DNA from: Seleniivibrio woodruffii
GTDB lineage: Bacteria > Chrysiogenota > Deferribacteres > Deferribacterales > Geovibrionaceae
Length of the DNA stretch: 64,000 nt
Assembly: GCF_004339245.1 (NCBI RefSeq)
Contig: NZ_SMGG01000003.1
Location: 647,106-711,105 of the forward strand
Direction: 5' to 3'
In this document: one piece after another, positions 26,209 through 35,030 of the stretch
How positions within the stretch are numbered: the stretch's first letter is position 1
Layout: each line of letters starts with the position of its first letter
Program-made: the position numbers and the translations under genes
Notes under the pieces: generated by a model
Told to the model about the DNA's origin: nothing
Database searches by the model: none
The model's input: only the letters and a program-made list of their open reading frames with translations

Positions 26209-26283
26209 GTCTCCATCGTCTAGCCCGGCCTAGGACATCGGCCTTTCACGCCGACGACAGGGGTTCGAATCCCCTTGGAGACG
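26209..26283 (+). tRNA. tRNA-Glu (anticodon TTC)
   Basis: Acceptor GTCTCCA/TGGAGAC, anticodon stem TCGGC/GCCGA with loop CTTTCAC, T arm GGGGTTCGAATCCCC. 75 nt, discriminator G, CCA not encoded. Confidence 0.97.
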
Positions 26284-26359
26284 CTTTCTTTTAAACGACT
26301 GCAAAAGTCACTTTAACGTCAGAGAAATTCTTTGACAAAGATGTTTAAAAACAGTATAC

Positions 26360-26432
26360 GGGTGGTTAGCTCAGCTGGGAGAGCATCGGCCTTACAAGCC
26401 GAGGGTCGCAGGTTCGATCCCTGCACTACCCA
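26360..26432 (+). tRNA. tRNA-Val (anticodon TAC)
   Basis: Acceptor GGGTGGT/ACTACCC, D arm TAGCTCAGCTGGGAGAGCA, anticodon stem TCGGC/GCCGA with loop CTTACAA, T arm GCAGGTTCGATCCCTGC. 73 nt, discriminator A, CCA not encoded. The 77 nt spacer before it holds no evident gene. Confidence 0.97.
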
Positions 26433-26443
26433 TTTTTTTAACA

Positions 26444-26517
26444 GGGGGCGTAGTTCAGTTGGTTAGAACGCTGGCCTGTCACGTCAGAGGTCGAGGGTTC
26501 GAGTCCCTTCGTCCCCG
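26444..26517 (+). tRNA. tRNA-Asp (anticodon GTC)
   Basis: Acceptor GGGGGCG/CGTCCCC (one G-T pair), anticodon stem CTGGC/GTCAG with loop CTGTCAC, T arm GAGGGTTCGAGTCCCTT. 74 nt, discriminator G, CCA not encoded. Last tRNA before the terminator. Confidence 0.96.
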
Positions 26518-26533
26518 TCCTGTTAAAAAAGCG

Positions 26534-26563
26534 AAAAGCCTGTCTTCGGACAGGCTTTTTTGT
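26534..26563 (+). terminator. Rho-independent terminator of the tRNA operon
   Basis: AAAAGCCTGTC, UUCG-type tetraloop TTCG, GACAGGCTTTTTTG. Textbook hairpin 17 bp after tRNA-Asp. The remainder of the 328 bp gap to dgkA (26518-26845) holds the family A repeat at 26591-26755 and no gene. Confidence 0.95.
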
Positions 26564-26590
26564 TTGCTGCATTTTGTGTCCTCTATTCTC

Positions 26591-26755
26591 CCGTCACTGC
26601 GAAGCACCGCAGGTGCTGTGGCAGTCGCATAACATGCAAAAAAATCTGAAACAATTTTACAGAAACCTTCATATGATGAGATTGCTTCACCCTTACAGGG
26701 TTCGCAATGACGTATAATATATGTCACTCTGAACGAAGTGAAGAGTCTCAGTTTG
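26591..26755 (+). repeat. Dispersed palindromic repeat, family A (two adjacent units)
   Basis: CCGTCACTGCGAA...TTCGCAATGACG (26591-26712) with internal TGGCAGTCGCAT and ATGAGATTGC arms, immediately followed by GTCACTCTGAACGAAGTGAAGAGTCTCA (26723-26750). The two halves correspond to the two arms of the long copies at 607 and 13637. Confidence 0.7.
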
Positions 26756-26845
26756 AAGTGAGTGACAATACAACAGTGACGTGAACTGATAATCTTCTCA
26801 CCATAATTTTATTTCCCCATTTAAAATCTGTGATACAATATCTCC

Positions 26846-27211
26846 ATGCTGAACAAACAGAAATTCAACTTTTTCAGAAACTGGGGCTTCGCCCTGCAAG
26901 GCCTTAAAGAGGTCTTTACGAATGAAAGCTCATTCAAGATAGAGGTTTATATTGTTCTTGCCCTTCTGGCCGGAATAATCGCCGCTCCTCTGCCGATTCT
27001 GCATAAAGGTATACTCAGCACATCCATGCTCATTCCGCTCGCCGCAGAGCTTGCAAACAGCGCAATCGAGCGCACGGTGGATCTGGTGACCATGCGGTAT
27101 GACGAAAAGGCCAAGCGAGCCAAAGATGCGGGCAGTGCGCTGGTGTTCATGAGCTTCATAATCACAGGCCTTATTTGGTTCTGGACATTTTTTTCACTGT
27201 TTTTTGACTGA
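26846..27211 (+). CDS. dgkA: Diacylglycerol kinase DgkA
   Basis: 121 residues with three predicted membrane helices. The active-site block is AAELANSAIERTVDLV (family consensus ExxNxAIExxVD), and the C-terminal KRAKDAGSALVF is conserved. It phosphorylates diacylglycerol at the inner membrane to phosphatidate, recycling lipid left over from envelope glycan synthesis. Single gene, between the repeat region and the next small ORF. Confidence 0.95.
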   Translation: MLNKQKFNFFRNWGFALQGLKEVFTNESSFKIEVYIVLALLAGIIAAPLPILHKGILSTSMLIPLAAELANSAIERTVDLVTMRYDEKAKRAKDAGSALVFMSFIITGLIWFWTFFSLFFD

Positions 27212-27270
27212 CATCAATTTCATCTCCCGAAAATCCGCTATCTTAACAAAAAACAAATAAGGAGGAGACT

Positions 27271-27510
27271 ATGCACGAAGGATGCAGCGGTTCTTTCGAA
27301 TCGGGAAAACAGGTGGTTGATAAACTTCGAGTGATGGGATTTTCAGAAGGGCTTATGCCTCTTCCCCTTGAAATGACCTGCGAAAACTGCGGAAAAGATT
27401 TTCAGATGTATACATTCGAGTCAAAATGCGAATGCGGAATGGTTTACGGTGTAACGCCCTGCCATGCTTTCAGTGCCGACCACGTTCAGGCGGCCGGAAT
27501 TGACTATTAA
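27271..27510 (+). CDS. Small zinc-ribbon-like conserved protein
   Basis: 79 residues. CENC in the middle and CECG twenty residues later could bind one metal ion; MVYGVTPCHAFSADHVQAAGIDY at the end is distinctive. A good ribosome-binding site (GGAGGAG) precedes ATG 27271 and a terminator follows at once, so it is a real single-gene unit. Function unknown. Confidence 0.8.
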   Translation: MHEGCSGSFESGKQVVDKLRVMGFSEGLMPLPLEMTCENCGKDFQMYTFESKCECGMVYGVTPCHAFSADHVQAAGIDY

Positions 27511-27520
27511 TCTATAAAAG

Positions 27521-27553
27521 AAAGGACATAGACAGACCTGCCTATGTCCTTTT
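27521..27553. terminator. Bidirectional terminator
   Basis: AAAGGACATAG, 10-base loop, CTATGTCCTTTTCCTG. Lies between convergent genes (stop at 27510 plus, 27560 minus). Confidence 0.85.
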
Positions 27554-27559
27554 CCTGTT

Positions 27560-29533
27560 CTATTGCCTCTGGCGGATAGCCTGCATAAAAATATCTGCAT
27601 CATTCTGTTCACCCATCAGCATCAGCTCATCCCGCTCCTGAATAGCAAAATCGCTTCCGGGGTTGGAGATGGTATCCGTGCCTCTGTTCACTGCCAGCAG
27701 GTTAAGCCTGTATCTGAATCTTATATCAACATCTCTGACTGTTTTTCCCGCTATCTGTGAGCCTACGGGCACAGTTATGTTTATTATGTTCATGTCGGCA
27801 AAGGTTGTGCCTTCTGTGCTGTTTGAAATCATTTCGCCGGGTCTGCCCATTATCTCCGTTCTTATCTGGTTTGCCAGTGCCTCGATCTCATCGTGAGAGA
27901 TGTAATATTTTTTCAGCACTCTGGAGAATGTCTCTATGGACGTTTCGTATTCTTCCACTACAATCTCGTTAGCACCAAGTGCCTTGAGAGGTTCAAGCTC
28001 GGTGAGGTATCTTGTTCGGGCAATTATGTATATTGTCGGGTTCTCACGCCTTGCGGTCTCCACTATCTTGCGTACGCCGATGGGGTCGGGCAGGGTTATG
28101 ACCATCACTCTTGCCGTTTTGAGCGCAGCGTGCTCAAGAACTGCTGCCTGAGAGGCATCGCCGAAGAAAATGGGTGTGCCGTTCCGCTTCTCCCTTCTGA
28201 CAGTGTCGGGGTTCATTTCGATAACGACGTATTCGATGCCCTTCTCTCTGGCGGCACGGGCGGTGTTTCGTCCGTTCATACCGAATCCGGCTATAATTAT
28301 GTGATCTATGAGTTCTTTTTCAGGTTCCTTCTCCTCTTCTGAGAGGTAGCCGCCCCTGAAAGCTCTGGGCATCGGCAGTTTAGTCACCAGTTCGGCCACG
28401 TGGGGGGCTGAGATGATGAGAAACGGGGTCGAGGCCATTGAAAGAACGGTCACAGCTATGAAAAAAGAATACTGATCGGAAGTAAGAATACCTGTGGACG
28501 CACCCACTGCGCCGAGGATGAACGAGAACTCACTCACCTGCGCAAGGGACAAGCCCGCCAGAACAGAGGTTCGGACAGGGTAGCCGATTATGTTTATCAC
28601 AAAGCCTGTGACGGCGAATTTTATTATAATGAGAAGAATAAGGCTGATTATAGTGAGGACGGGTGCGTTCAGCACCACTTCGGGGTTGAGCAGCATGCCT
28701 ATTGAAACAAAGAAGAATCCTGCGAAGACATCCTTAAAGGGGATAACATCGCCAAGCGCCTGCTGACCGTATCCGGATTCGCTGACCACAATTCCGGCAA
28801 GAAACGCTCCCAGAGCCAGCGAAAGTCCTGTTTTGGATGTCATCCATGCAACTCCGAGGCAAACAAGAACCACGGTTATCATGAAAAGCTCACGGCTTCT
28901 GGTGGCTGCAACCTGATAGAGCAGTTTCGGAACGAGGAATCTTGCAAAAGCGAACAGCAGCACGACAACGACAACAGCCTTGCCGAGGATTATGCCCACA
29001 TCTGAAAATTTGCCGCCCTGTCCTGCCAGAAGGGGAACAAGGAGCATCATGGGGATCACTGCGATATCCTGAAAGATGGATACTGCCAGAGATATACGTC
29101 CGTAGAGCGAGTCGACCTCGCCTCTGGCGGCAAAAACGTTCAGCATAATAGCCGTACCCGAAACGGCGGCCATCATGCCTATTACCACTGCGGTGTTAAG
29201 CTCGTATCCGCCCAGATATGCCGCACCTGTGAAGGCGGCGATACAGCCCGCAACCTGAAGACCTCCGCCGGCAAGAGCCGGACGCTTAAGCGACAGCAGG
29301 GTGGACAGAGAGAAGGTTATGCCGATGGTGAACAGCAGAAGAACAACACCTATTTCCGCCATCATCTCCACCTGCTCAACGGCGTGTATCAGCCTGAGAC
29401 CGTTAGGTCCCACCAGAACGCCTGCAAACAGGTAGCCCATGATCTCAGGTATCTTCAGCTTGCCGCAGATGAAAAGCGCTATGGCGGCAAAAAGGAATAT
29501 GATGGTGATGTCGGCAAGAATCGGTATCTGCAT
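27560..29533 (-). CDS. Kef-type (CPA2) cation:proton antiporter with RCK domains
   Basis: 657 residues. An N-terminal domain of about 12 membrane helices (to ~residue 390, with GLSLALGAFLAGIVVSES) is followed by a TrkA-N/RCK domain (IIIAGFGMNGRNTARAAREKGIEYVVIEMN, Rossmann GxGxxG) and a TrkA-C domain (GSQIAGKTVRDVDIRFRYRLNLLAVNRG). Such proteins exchange K+ or Na+ for protons under nucleotide control. No glutathione-gating partner (KefF/G) is adjacent. Single gene, divergent from ispF. Confidence 0.92.
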   Translation of the reverse strand: MQIPILADITIIFLFAAIALFICGKLKIPEIMGYLFAGVLVGPNGLRLIHAVEQVEMMAEIGVVLLLFTIGITFSLSTLLSLKRPALAGGGLQVAGCIAAFTGAAYLGGYELNTAVVIGMMAAVSGTAIMLNVFAARGEVDSLYGRISLAVSIFQDIAVIPMMLLVPLLAGQGGKFSDVGIILGKAVVVVVLLFAFARFLVPKLLYQVAATRSRELFMITVVLVCLGVAWMTSKTGLSLALGAFLAGIVVSESGYGQQALGDVIPFKDVFAGFFFVSIGMLLNPEVVLNAPVLTIISLILLIIIKFAVTGFVINIIGYPVRTSVLAGLSLAQVSEFSFILGAVGASTGILTSDQYSFFIAVTVLSMASTPFLIISAPHVAELVTKLPMPRAFRGGYLSEEEKEPEKELIDHIIIAGFGMNGRNTARAAREKGIEYVVIEMNPDTVRREKRNGTPIFFGDASQAAVLEHAALKTARVMVITLPDPIGVRKIVETARRENPTIYIIARTRYLTELEPLKALGANEIVVEEYETSIETFSRVLKKYYISHDEIEALANQIRTEIMGRPGEMISNSTEGTTFADMNIINITVPVGSQIAGKTVRDVDIRFRYRLNLLAVNRGTDTISNPGSDFAIQERDELMLMGEQNDADIFMQAIRQRQ

Positions 29534-29640
29534 ATAAAATTTCCCCCGTCAGTCAATAATATCCGTATGAAGCTATTAATCAACATAAAATGTTTTATCT
29601 TTGCGTTAAAATGTATAGAATGTGTTATGGAGATGATCTG

Positions 29641-30123
29641 ATGAAAATTAAGAGCGGGATAGGTTTTGATGCGCACAGGTTCGCCGCCGGGCGGAAGCTC
29701 ATCATAGGCGGGGTTGAGATTGAGCATGAACTGGGGCTTGACGGCCACAGCGATGCGGACGTTCTGATACACGCCATTGTGGATGCGGTTGCAGGACCTG
29801 CTCTGGGCAGAGATATCGGCAATCTGTTTCCCGACACCGACAAAGCCTACAAAGACATAGATTCGAAGATCCTCCTTAAAAAAGCAGTGGATGAGATACG
29901 CCTTGCAGGATACGAGATTTCCAACGTAGATGCGCAGATAATAGCGCAGAAACCAAAGATGGCTCCACATATCCCTGCGATGCGGAAGACCCTTGCGGAT
30001 GTCATGGGACTTGAGTTTGACGATATAACCATAAAGGCCACCACAACGGAAAAAATGGGATTTACAGGCAGGGAGGAGGGCATAGCCGCCCTTGCTTCGG
30101 CGCTGGTTTTCAGGAGGGGCTGA
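29641..30123 (+). CDS. ispF: IspF, 2-C-methyl-D-erythritol 2,4-cyclodiphosphate synthase
   Basis: 160 residues. GIGFDAHRF gives the zinc-binding Asp/His pair, LDGHSDADVLIHAIVDAVAGPALGRDIGNLFPDTD the rest of the active site, and IKATTTEKMGFTGREEGIAALASAL the C-terminal signature. It works in the MEP isoprenoid pathway. The frame is open from 29590, but ATG 29641 has GGAGATG in front and begins at the conserved start. The stop overlaps the next ATG. Confidence 0.97.
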   Translation: MKIKSGIGFDAHRFAAGRKLIIGGVEIEHELGLDGHSDADVLIHAIVDAVAGPALGRDIGNLFPDTDKAYKDIDSKILLKKAVDEIRLAGYEISNVDAQIIAQKPKMAPHIPAMRKTLADVMGLEFDDITIKATTTEKMGFTGREEGIAALASALVFRRG

Positions 30124-30584
30124 TGAAACTTCTTGTTCTGGGCATCGGAAATCTGGTGATGAACGACGACGGAGCGGGTGTTCTGGCTGTTCAGGAGCTT
30201 ATGAAGGAGTTTCAGGAGACAGAGACCCTGCGGATAATGGACGGCGGAACTCTGGGGCTTGATCTGCTTGTTTATATTGAATGGGCGGACAGGCTGATAA
30301 TCGCCGATGCGGTGGATTTCGGACTGGAAGCGGGGACGATAGTCTGTGTTGATGGTGACGACATCGATACGGTATTTGAAAACAAACTCTCAGCCCATCA
30401 GATGGGTATGAAGGATATGCTGGCAACGGCGGCTCTCATGGGTGTGCGCCCGAAAGAGGTTCGGCTGTACGGCATTCAGACGAAAAGTATTGAGATGGAT
30501 ATGACACTTTCGCCGGAGGTCAGTGCGGCACTTCCCAAGCTGACAGAGCACCTTCGCAAAGAAATATCTGCGCAAATTAAATAG
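30123..30584 (+). CDS. [NiFe] hydrogenase maturation endopeptidase (HyaD/HybD type)
   Basis: 153 residues of the M52 family. GIGNLVMNDDGAGV opens the fold; Asp16 takes the place of the Glu of HybD, Asp62 (IIADAVDFG) and His92 (LSAHQMGM) complete the nickel-sensing triad. It removes the C-terminal extension of a hydrogenase large subunit after Ni insertion; the substrate is probably the large subunit ending at 20149. It is translationally coupled to ispF rather than placed with the structural genes. Confidence 0.92.
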   Translation: MKLLVLGIGNLVMNDDGAGVLAVQELMKEFQETETLRIMDGGTLGLDLLVYIEWADRLIIADAVDFGLEAGTIVCVDGDDIDTVFENKLSAHQMGMKDMLATAALMGVRPKEVRLYGIQTKSIEMDMTLSPEVSAALPKLTEHLRKEISAQIK

Positions 30585-30658
30585 TTTCTGAACTTTTCTG
30601 TGATAACATATTCTAAAGGCATGTATATTCAGACGTCAGAAATTCAGGCGAGCATATA

Positions 30659-31486
30659 ATGGATTATAAAATTACGGTTTCTATAGTATATTACGATACT
30701 GATTTTAATGTTTTTTCCGAAACGGTGAACAGCCTTCTAAACAGCAGTTGTGTTTCGAGAATTTACATTGTAAACAATTCCGGCGGTGAAATTCCGCAGT
30801 ATGACGACGGCGGAAGGATAGAGATTATCACACCCGACAGAAACATAGGTTTCGGAGCGGGGCACAACCTGATAATCCGTGACAGATATGACATTCTGGG
30901 TGATTACCACCTCATCTGCAACCCCGACGTATATTTTGACGGTGATGTGACACGAAACCTTGCGGTATTTATGGATTCAAACCCGGATGCGGGGCTGGCC
31001 GTTCCTAAGGTTCTTTCGGTTAACGGAGAAAATCAGTATGCCGCTAAACTGCTGCCCACCCCTGCCGATCTTGCTGTGAGGATGTTCCACCAGTATCTTC
31101 CCGACAGCTTTGTGGAAAGGTTCAACAGGCTTTACGAGCTTCAGGACTACAGCGGCGACAAAAGCCTGCGCACAGGCAATCTTTCAGGCTGTTTTATGTT
31201 CCTTCGAAAATCAGTTCTAAAGAAGTCCGGATTTTTTGACGAGAGATTTTTTATCCTCATGGAGGATATTGATTTTTCAAGACGCATAAACACAGCCGCC
31301 GGGAGCTATTACGTACCTTCGGTATTCATTTATCACCACAGGGGCAGAGGCTCTTATAAATATTTCAAACAGAGGATGATACACATCAACTCCGCCATCA
31401 AATATTTCAACAAGTGGGGCTGGGTGTTCGACAGTGAACGGAAGTCCGTCAACAGATCGCTCATTTCCGTGCTGGGTTCATCCTGA
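30659..31486 (+). CDS. Family 2 glycosyltransferase (rhamnosyltransferase-like)
   Basis: 275 residues. The GT-A fold is shown by VSIVYYDTD, VNNSGG, NIGFGAGHN and CNPDVYF (the Asp-containing DxD equivalent), then FFDERFFILMEDIDFSRRI, typical of WbbL/RfbF-like transferases. It would add a sugar in O-antigen or related glycan assembly at the cytoplasmic face. First plus-strand gene of the surface-polysaccharide locus. Confidence 0.9.
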   Translation: MDYKITVSIVYYDTDFNVFSETVNSLLNSSCVSRIYIVNNSGGEIPQYDDGGRIEIITPDRNIGFGAGHNLIIRDRYDILGDYHLICNPDVYFDGDVTRNLAVFMDSNPDAGLAVPKVLSVNGENQYAAKLLPTPADLAVRMFHQYLPDSFVERFNRLYELQDYSGDKSLRTGNLSGCFMFLRKSVLKKSGFFDERFFILMEDIDFSRRINTAAGSYYVPSVFIYHHRGRGSYKYFKQRMIHINSAIKYFNKWGWVFDSERKSVNRSLISVLGSS

Positions 31487-31578
31487 TTCCGGCTTAAACA
31501 TCTGCCCTTGATTGAGATAATTATAAAGTGTAATATTAATCCATATTCCGCTCAGGCGGGCTTATCAGAGGTGATTTT

Positions 31579-32499
31579 GTGATAGGAATAAAAGAAGTCG
31601 CTTCATATTATGCGCCGGACAGGGTTTCCAATTATGAAAGGATGGAGAAGTTCGGCATCAACGAATCTTTCATCGAGAAAAAAATAGGCATAAAGAATGT
31701 TAGAGTTACAGACAAAAATATTTCCGCTTCTGACATGTGCGTTCTGGCCTACGAAAACCTTGAAAAGAAGATAAAACTGGACAGGAGCACTGTTGAGTGC
31801 CTCATCGTAATAACACAGAACCCTGACTACAACATTCCCCACACGTCGGCAATTGTCCACGGCAAGCTAGATATGCCCGAAAGCTGTGCCTGTTTCGATA
31901 TATCCCTCGGCTGTTCCGGATTTGTCTACGGTGCGTCCGTGATCAAATCATTTATGGAGGAGAACGGCTTCAGGACAGGGCTGCTGTTCACATCCGACCA
32001 GTATTCCAGAGTTATAGATCCTGAGGATAAAAACACATCTCTGCTTTTCGGCGATGCCGCCGCTGTGACACTTTTCACAGATGATCCGGTCTATACACTC
32101 GGCAAAATGTCTTTCGGAACCATAGGCAAAAAATATGAAAACCTGATATGCCGTGACGGCGTTCTTTTCATGGACGGTTTTGAGATTTTCAACTTCGCTT
32201 CCGGCTATGTTCCGGTGGATTTTGAAAAATCACTCGCCGCAAACGGCATAACAAAAGACGATATCGACTGTTTCATGTTCCATCAGGGCAGTAAATACAT
32301 CGTTGATACGCTTCGCAAAAAACTGGGACTGCCTCAGGAAAAGGTGGTATTTGACATAGAGGACTACGGAAACACCGTATCTTCCAGCATTCCCGTTCTC
32401 CTTGAAAAAGTAATGAACAATGAAGAGATCAAAAAAATATACATATCCGGTTTCGGAGTCGGGCTCTCCTGGGCTTCCGGCGTTCTGAACAGGGTTTAA
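31579..32499 (+). CDS. KAS III-like 3-oxoacyl-ACP synthase
   Basis: 306 residues of the FabH/thiolase fold. The full catalytic triad is present: Cys112 (SLGCSGFVYG), His235 (FMFHQGSKYI) and Asn265 (DYGNTVSSSIP). It condenses an acyl-CoA with malonyl-ACP. A GTG start follows GAGGTGATTTT. The usual fatty-acid gene neighbours (plsX, fabD) are absent; instead it heads an ACP-SDR-acyltransferase cassette inside a glycan locus, so it more likely makes a short acyl group for sugar modification than starts fatty acid synthesis. Confidence 0.9.
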   Translation: MIGIKEVASYYAPDRVSNYERMEKFGINESFIEKKIGIKNVRVTDKNISASDMCVLAYENLEKKIKLDRSTVECLIVITQNPDYNIPHTSAIVHGKLDMPESCACFDISLGCSGFVYGASVIKSFMEENGFRTGLLFTSDQYSRVIDPEDKNTSLLFGDAAAVTLFTDDPVYTLGKMSFGTIGKKYENLICRDGVLFMDGFEIFNFASGYVPVDFEKSLAANGITKDDIDCFMFHQGSKYIVDTLRKKLGLPQEKVVFDIEDYGNTVSSSIPVLLEKVMNNEEIKKIYISGFGVGLSWASGVLNRV

Positions 32500-32509
32500 G
32501 GAGCTAGAT

Positions 32510-32737
32510 ATGACCGAACAGCAATTTCTGGATGAATTTAAATCCATACTTGACACTGAGTGTGATGTGGAAGCGGGCACAGAGCTTGCCGATATAGACG
32601 AATGGGATTCACTTGCGGCTATGTCTCTGCACACCTTCCTTAAGGAGGAGTTCGATTTTTCGGCCAACATAGCGGCTCTTATGGCTCTTAAAAAAGTTTC
32701 GGATATCGTTGATCTCGTCAGAGGCAAGCTGTCTTGA
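32510..32737 (+). CDS. Dedicated acyl carrier protein
   Basis: 75 residues, acidic, four-helix ACP pattern. The phosphopantetheine serine is Ser34 in DEWDSLAAMSL, a variant of the housekeeping DSLD motif. It lies 10 bp after the KAS III gene with an AAGGAG ribosome-binding site and overlaps the reductase gene. It presumably carries the acyl chain between the neighbouring enzymes. Confidence 0.92.
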   Translation: MTEQQFLDEFKSILDTECDVEAGTELADIDEWDSLAAMSLHTFLKEEFDFSANIAALMALKKVSDIVDLVRGKLS

Positions 32738-33489
32738 GCCTTTTTTCATCCGAAGACATTTTTCTGGTATCGGGAGCCAGCAGAAGCATCGGCAAGGCCA
32801 TAGCTTATAAACTGCTGGCGGAAGGGGCAAAGGTTGCCGCCATCGCCAGAAGTGCGGAAGGTCTTGAACAGATGAAAAACGAATCTCCCGCACCGGAGAA
32901 CGTTTTCGTCTATCCTGCCGACCTCATGGATACGGCATCAATAGTCCCGCTTGTGAAGAAGATAGCTGCCGAATGCGGCAAACTGAAAGGAATGGTGCAT
33001 TGCGCAGGCATTTTGCAGACCATCAGTTTCGGATCTTTGAAAAACAGGGATAAAGAGCTTTTCGAACTGAATTTTCATGCGGGTGCAGAGCTTGCCAGAG
33101 GCTTTTCCGACAGGAAAGCCTGTGTCGGCAAAGGCTCCGGTATTGTTTTTATATCTTCAATAGCATCAGAAAAAGCATTTCCGGGCGGAGCGGTATATGC
33201 CGCTTCAAAAGGAGCGGTAAACTCCCTTACGGTCTCCCTTGCGGGCGAACTTGCGCCCAGAGGAATCAGGGTGAACGCAGTTCTTCCGGGGTTTGTGAAA
33301 ACCGATATGCTGGACGAGATGGTTCAGCTGCACGGAGAGGAGATTCTGGCCAGACTGGAGGCTCAGTATCCTTTGGGAATGGGCGAACCGGAAGATGTGG
33401 CGGAAACGGTTGCTTTCGTTCTTTCGGACAAAGCAAAATGGATGACAGGTTCACTTATAAAAATTGACGGCGGCGGGACACTTGTATGA
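32734..33489 (+). CDS. SDR reductase, 3-oxoacyl-ACP reductase-like
   Basis: 251 residues. The cofactor motif VSGASRSIGKAIA (13-25), the NAG-type strand HCAGIL, catalytic Ser at ~142, Tyr155 and Lys159 (YAASK), and the C-terminal FVLSDKAKWMTGSLIKIDGGG mark a FabG-like enzyme. Start is a TTG at 32734 overlapping the ACP stop codon. It would reduce the KAS III product, a 3-oxoacyl-ACP, to 3-hydroxyacyl-ACP. Confidence 0.9.
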   Translation: MSLFSSEDIFLVSGASRSIGKAIAYKLLAEGAKVAAIARSAEGLEQMKNESPAPENVFVYPADLMDTASIVPLVKKIAAECGKLKGMVHCAGILQTISFGSLKNRDKELFELNFHAGAELARGFSDRKACVGKGSGIVFISSIASEKAFPGGAVYAASKGAVNSLTVSLAGELAPRGIRVNAVLPGFVKTDMLDEMVQLHGEEILARLEAQYPLGMGEPEDVAETVAFVLSDKAKWMTGSLIKIDGGGTLV

Positions 33490-34202
33490 GCAGGATTGCG
33501 GCATCTGCTGAAATAGCAGACACTGTTAAGATAGGTTGTGATGTTGAGATAGGCGAAAACGTGGTTATCCACGACTACGCTGTGATAAAAGATAACGTCA
33601 GCATAGGCGATAACGTAGAGATATTCTCCTTCGCCGTGATAGGCAGACTGCCCAAAAGTGCCGGAGTGACAGCCAGAAAGCTCAGCTCGGATTTCGAGCC
33701 TGTGGTCATCGGCAGCGGAAGCGTGATCTCTCCGGGAGCGGTGATATATGCCGGTGTAACAATCGGATGCAACTGCCTCATAGGCGACCATGCCTCTATC
33801 AGAGAAGGTGCCGTTATCGGCGACAGATGCCTCATCAGCAGAAATGTTACTTTCAACTACAACGTTACGGTGGGCGAGGGAACTAAGATTCTTGACAACA
33901 CCCATATCACCGGAAACTGCAAAATAGGCCGGAACGTGTTCATCAGCGCCGGAGTCGTCAGCGTCAACGACAACAATATCGGGCGTGCGGGATACACAGA
34001 AGGGGAGATAACAGGACCCACCGTGTGCGACAACGTGTCTGTGGGGGCGGCATGCATTCTTATGCCCTCTGTTGTTCTGGGTGAAAACTCAATCATTTCG
34101 GCAGGTTCAGTTGTAAAGAAGAATGTGAAACCGTTTTCAGTGGTTGCGGGCAACCCTGCGAAGTTTATAACGAAGATTCCGGATTATCTGATAACCGAGT
34201 GA
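33486..34202 (+). CDS. Left-handed beta-helix acyltransferase
   Basis: 238 residues made of hexapeptide repeats ([IV]GxxxxI) over almost the whole length, as in LpxA/LpxD/FdtC-type transferases. NTHITGNCKIG contains a His placed like the catalytic base of LpxA. The C-terminal AGSVVKKNVKPFSVVAGNPAKFI is typical of sugar acyltransferases. The overlap with the SDR gene suggests it accepts the acyl-ACP made by the cassette and transfers it to a sugar amine. Confidence 0.88.
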   Translation: MSRIAASAEIADTVKIGCDVEIGENVVIHDYAVIKDNVSIGDNVEIFSFAVIGRLPKSAGVTARKLSSDFEPVVIGSGSVISPGAVIYAGVTIGCNCLIGDHASIREGAVIGDRCLISRNVTFNYNVTVGEGTKILDNTHITGNCKIGRNVFISAGVVSVNDNNIGRAGYTEGEITGPTVCDNVSVGAACILMPSVVLGENSIISAGSVVKKNVKPFSVVAGNPAKFITKIPDYLITE

Positions 34203-35030
34203 TCAGAACCCCAGTGCGGTCTTCAGAATAGAGATATAGACCTTGCACAGCTTCAATATCATCCGAAGTCTTTTGCTGAAATTCAGAAGTCCTATATTTT
34301 TTATTATTGTCTTTGCGGTGTCCTTTTTCAGGCGGATGATCTTTGCCTTGTTTTTGTGCGTGCTTGCACCGTGGACACGGTATCCGGCAACGATCCTGTC
34401 ATAAAACATCAGACAGTCTGCGGCGGCGGCACGGAAAAAGAAGTCCCAGTCCTCCTGAATAAGCGTTGTGTCATATCGGCCTATGATGTCATAGACCTCT
34501 CTTTTCATGATGCACACAGGCCCAACCAGAGACCAGTTGAAAAGAATTTCTGAAACAAGTCCGTTTTCGGTGAAATAGTTATCCTTTTGCCCACGGTAAT
34601 ATTGAAAAATTCCGCTGGGTGAGATTGTTTTTCCTTTATCGTCTATGACTTCTGCATCCGAAACCAGTATCAGCTTATCGCTCTTTTCCAGAATTTCTAT
34701 TCTTTCGCCTAGGGTATCGTTCATCAGACAGTCGTCACTGGCTATGGGCAGGATATATCTGCCTTTCGCCTTGTCTATGAGTTCGTTCAGCGTCCCTGTA
34801 AGCCCTTTGTTCGGTCTTGAGATGTAGTCTATGGCAATTCTGCCGGAATTGAGTTCAACCCATGATGCTATAAGTTCTGCGGTTCTGTCCGTTGAGCCGT
34901 CATCTATTATGACGATCTCTTTGTCCGGATAACTGTCCGCAAGGATACTGTCGAGGGTCTGCACCACAAAATTCTCATGGTTATATGCGGAAATAATGAC
35001 AGAGACAAGGGGTCTGCTGTCAGTATTCAT
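34203..35030 (-). CDS. Family 2 glycosyltransferase
   Basis: 275 residues: [22 protein letters not shown], the nucleotide site [13 protein letters not shown], the acceptor Asp motif ASDDCLM, and the EDWDFF motif of the catalytic base. Its stop codon abuts that of the convergent acyltransferase gene with no gap, and its start overlaps the aminotransferase gene by 11 bp. Probable role: adding the (acylated) amino sugar or a neighbouring residue to the O-antigen. Confidence 0.9.
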   Translation of the reverse strand: MNTDSRPLVSVIISAYNHENFVVQTLDSILADSYPDKEIVIIDDGSTDRTAELIASWVELNSGRIAIDYISRPNKGLTGTLNELIDKAKGRYILPIASDDCLMNDTLGERIEILEKSDKLILVSDAEVIDDKGKTISPSGIFQYYRGQKDNYFTENGLVSEILFNWSLVGPVCIMKREVYDIIGRYDTTLIQEDWDFFFRAAAADCLMFYDRIVAGYRVHGASTHKNKAKIIRLKKDTAKTIIKNIGLLNFSKRLRMILKLCKVYISILKTALGF

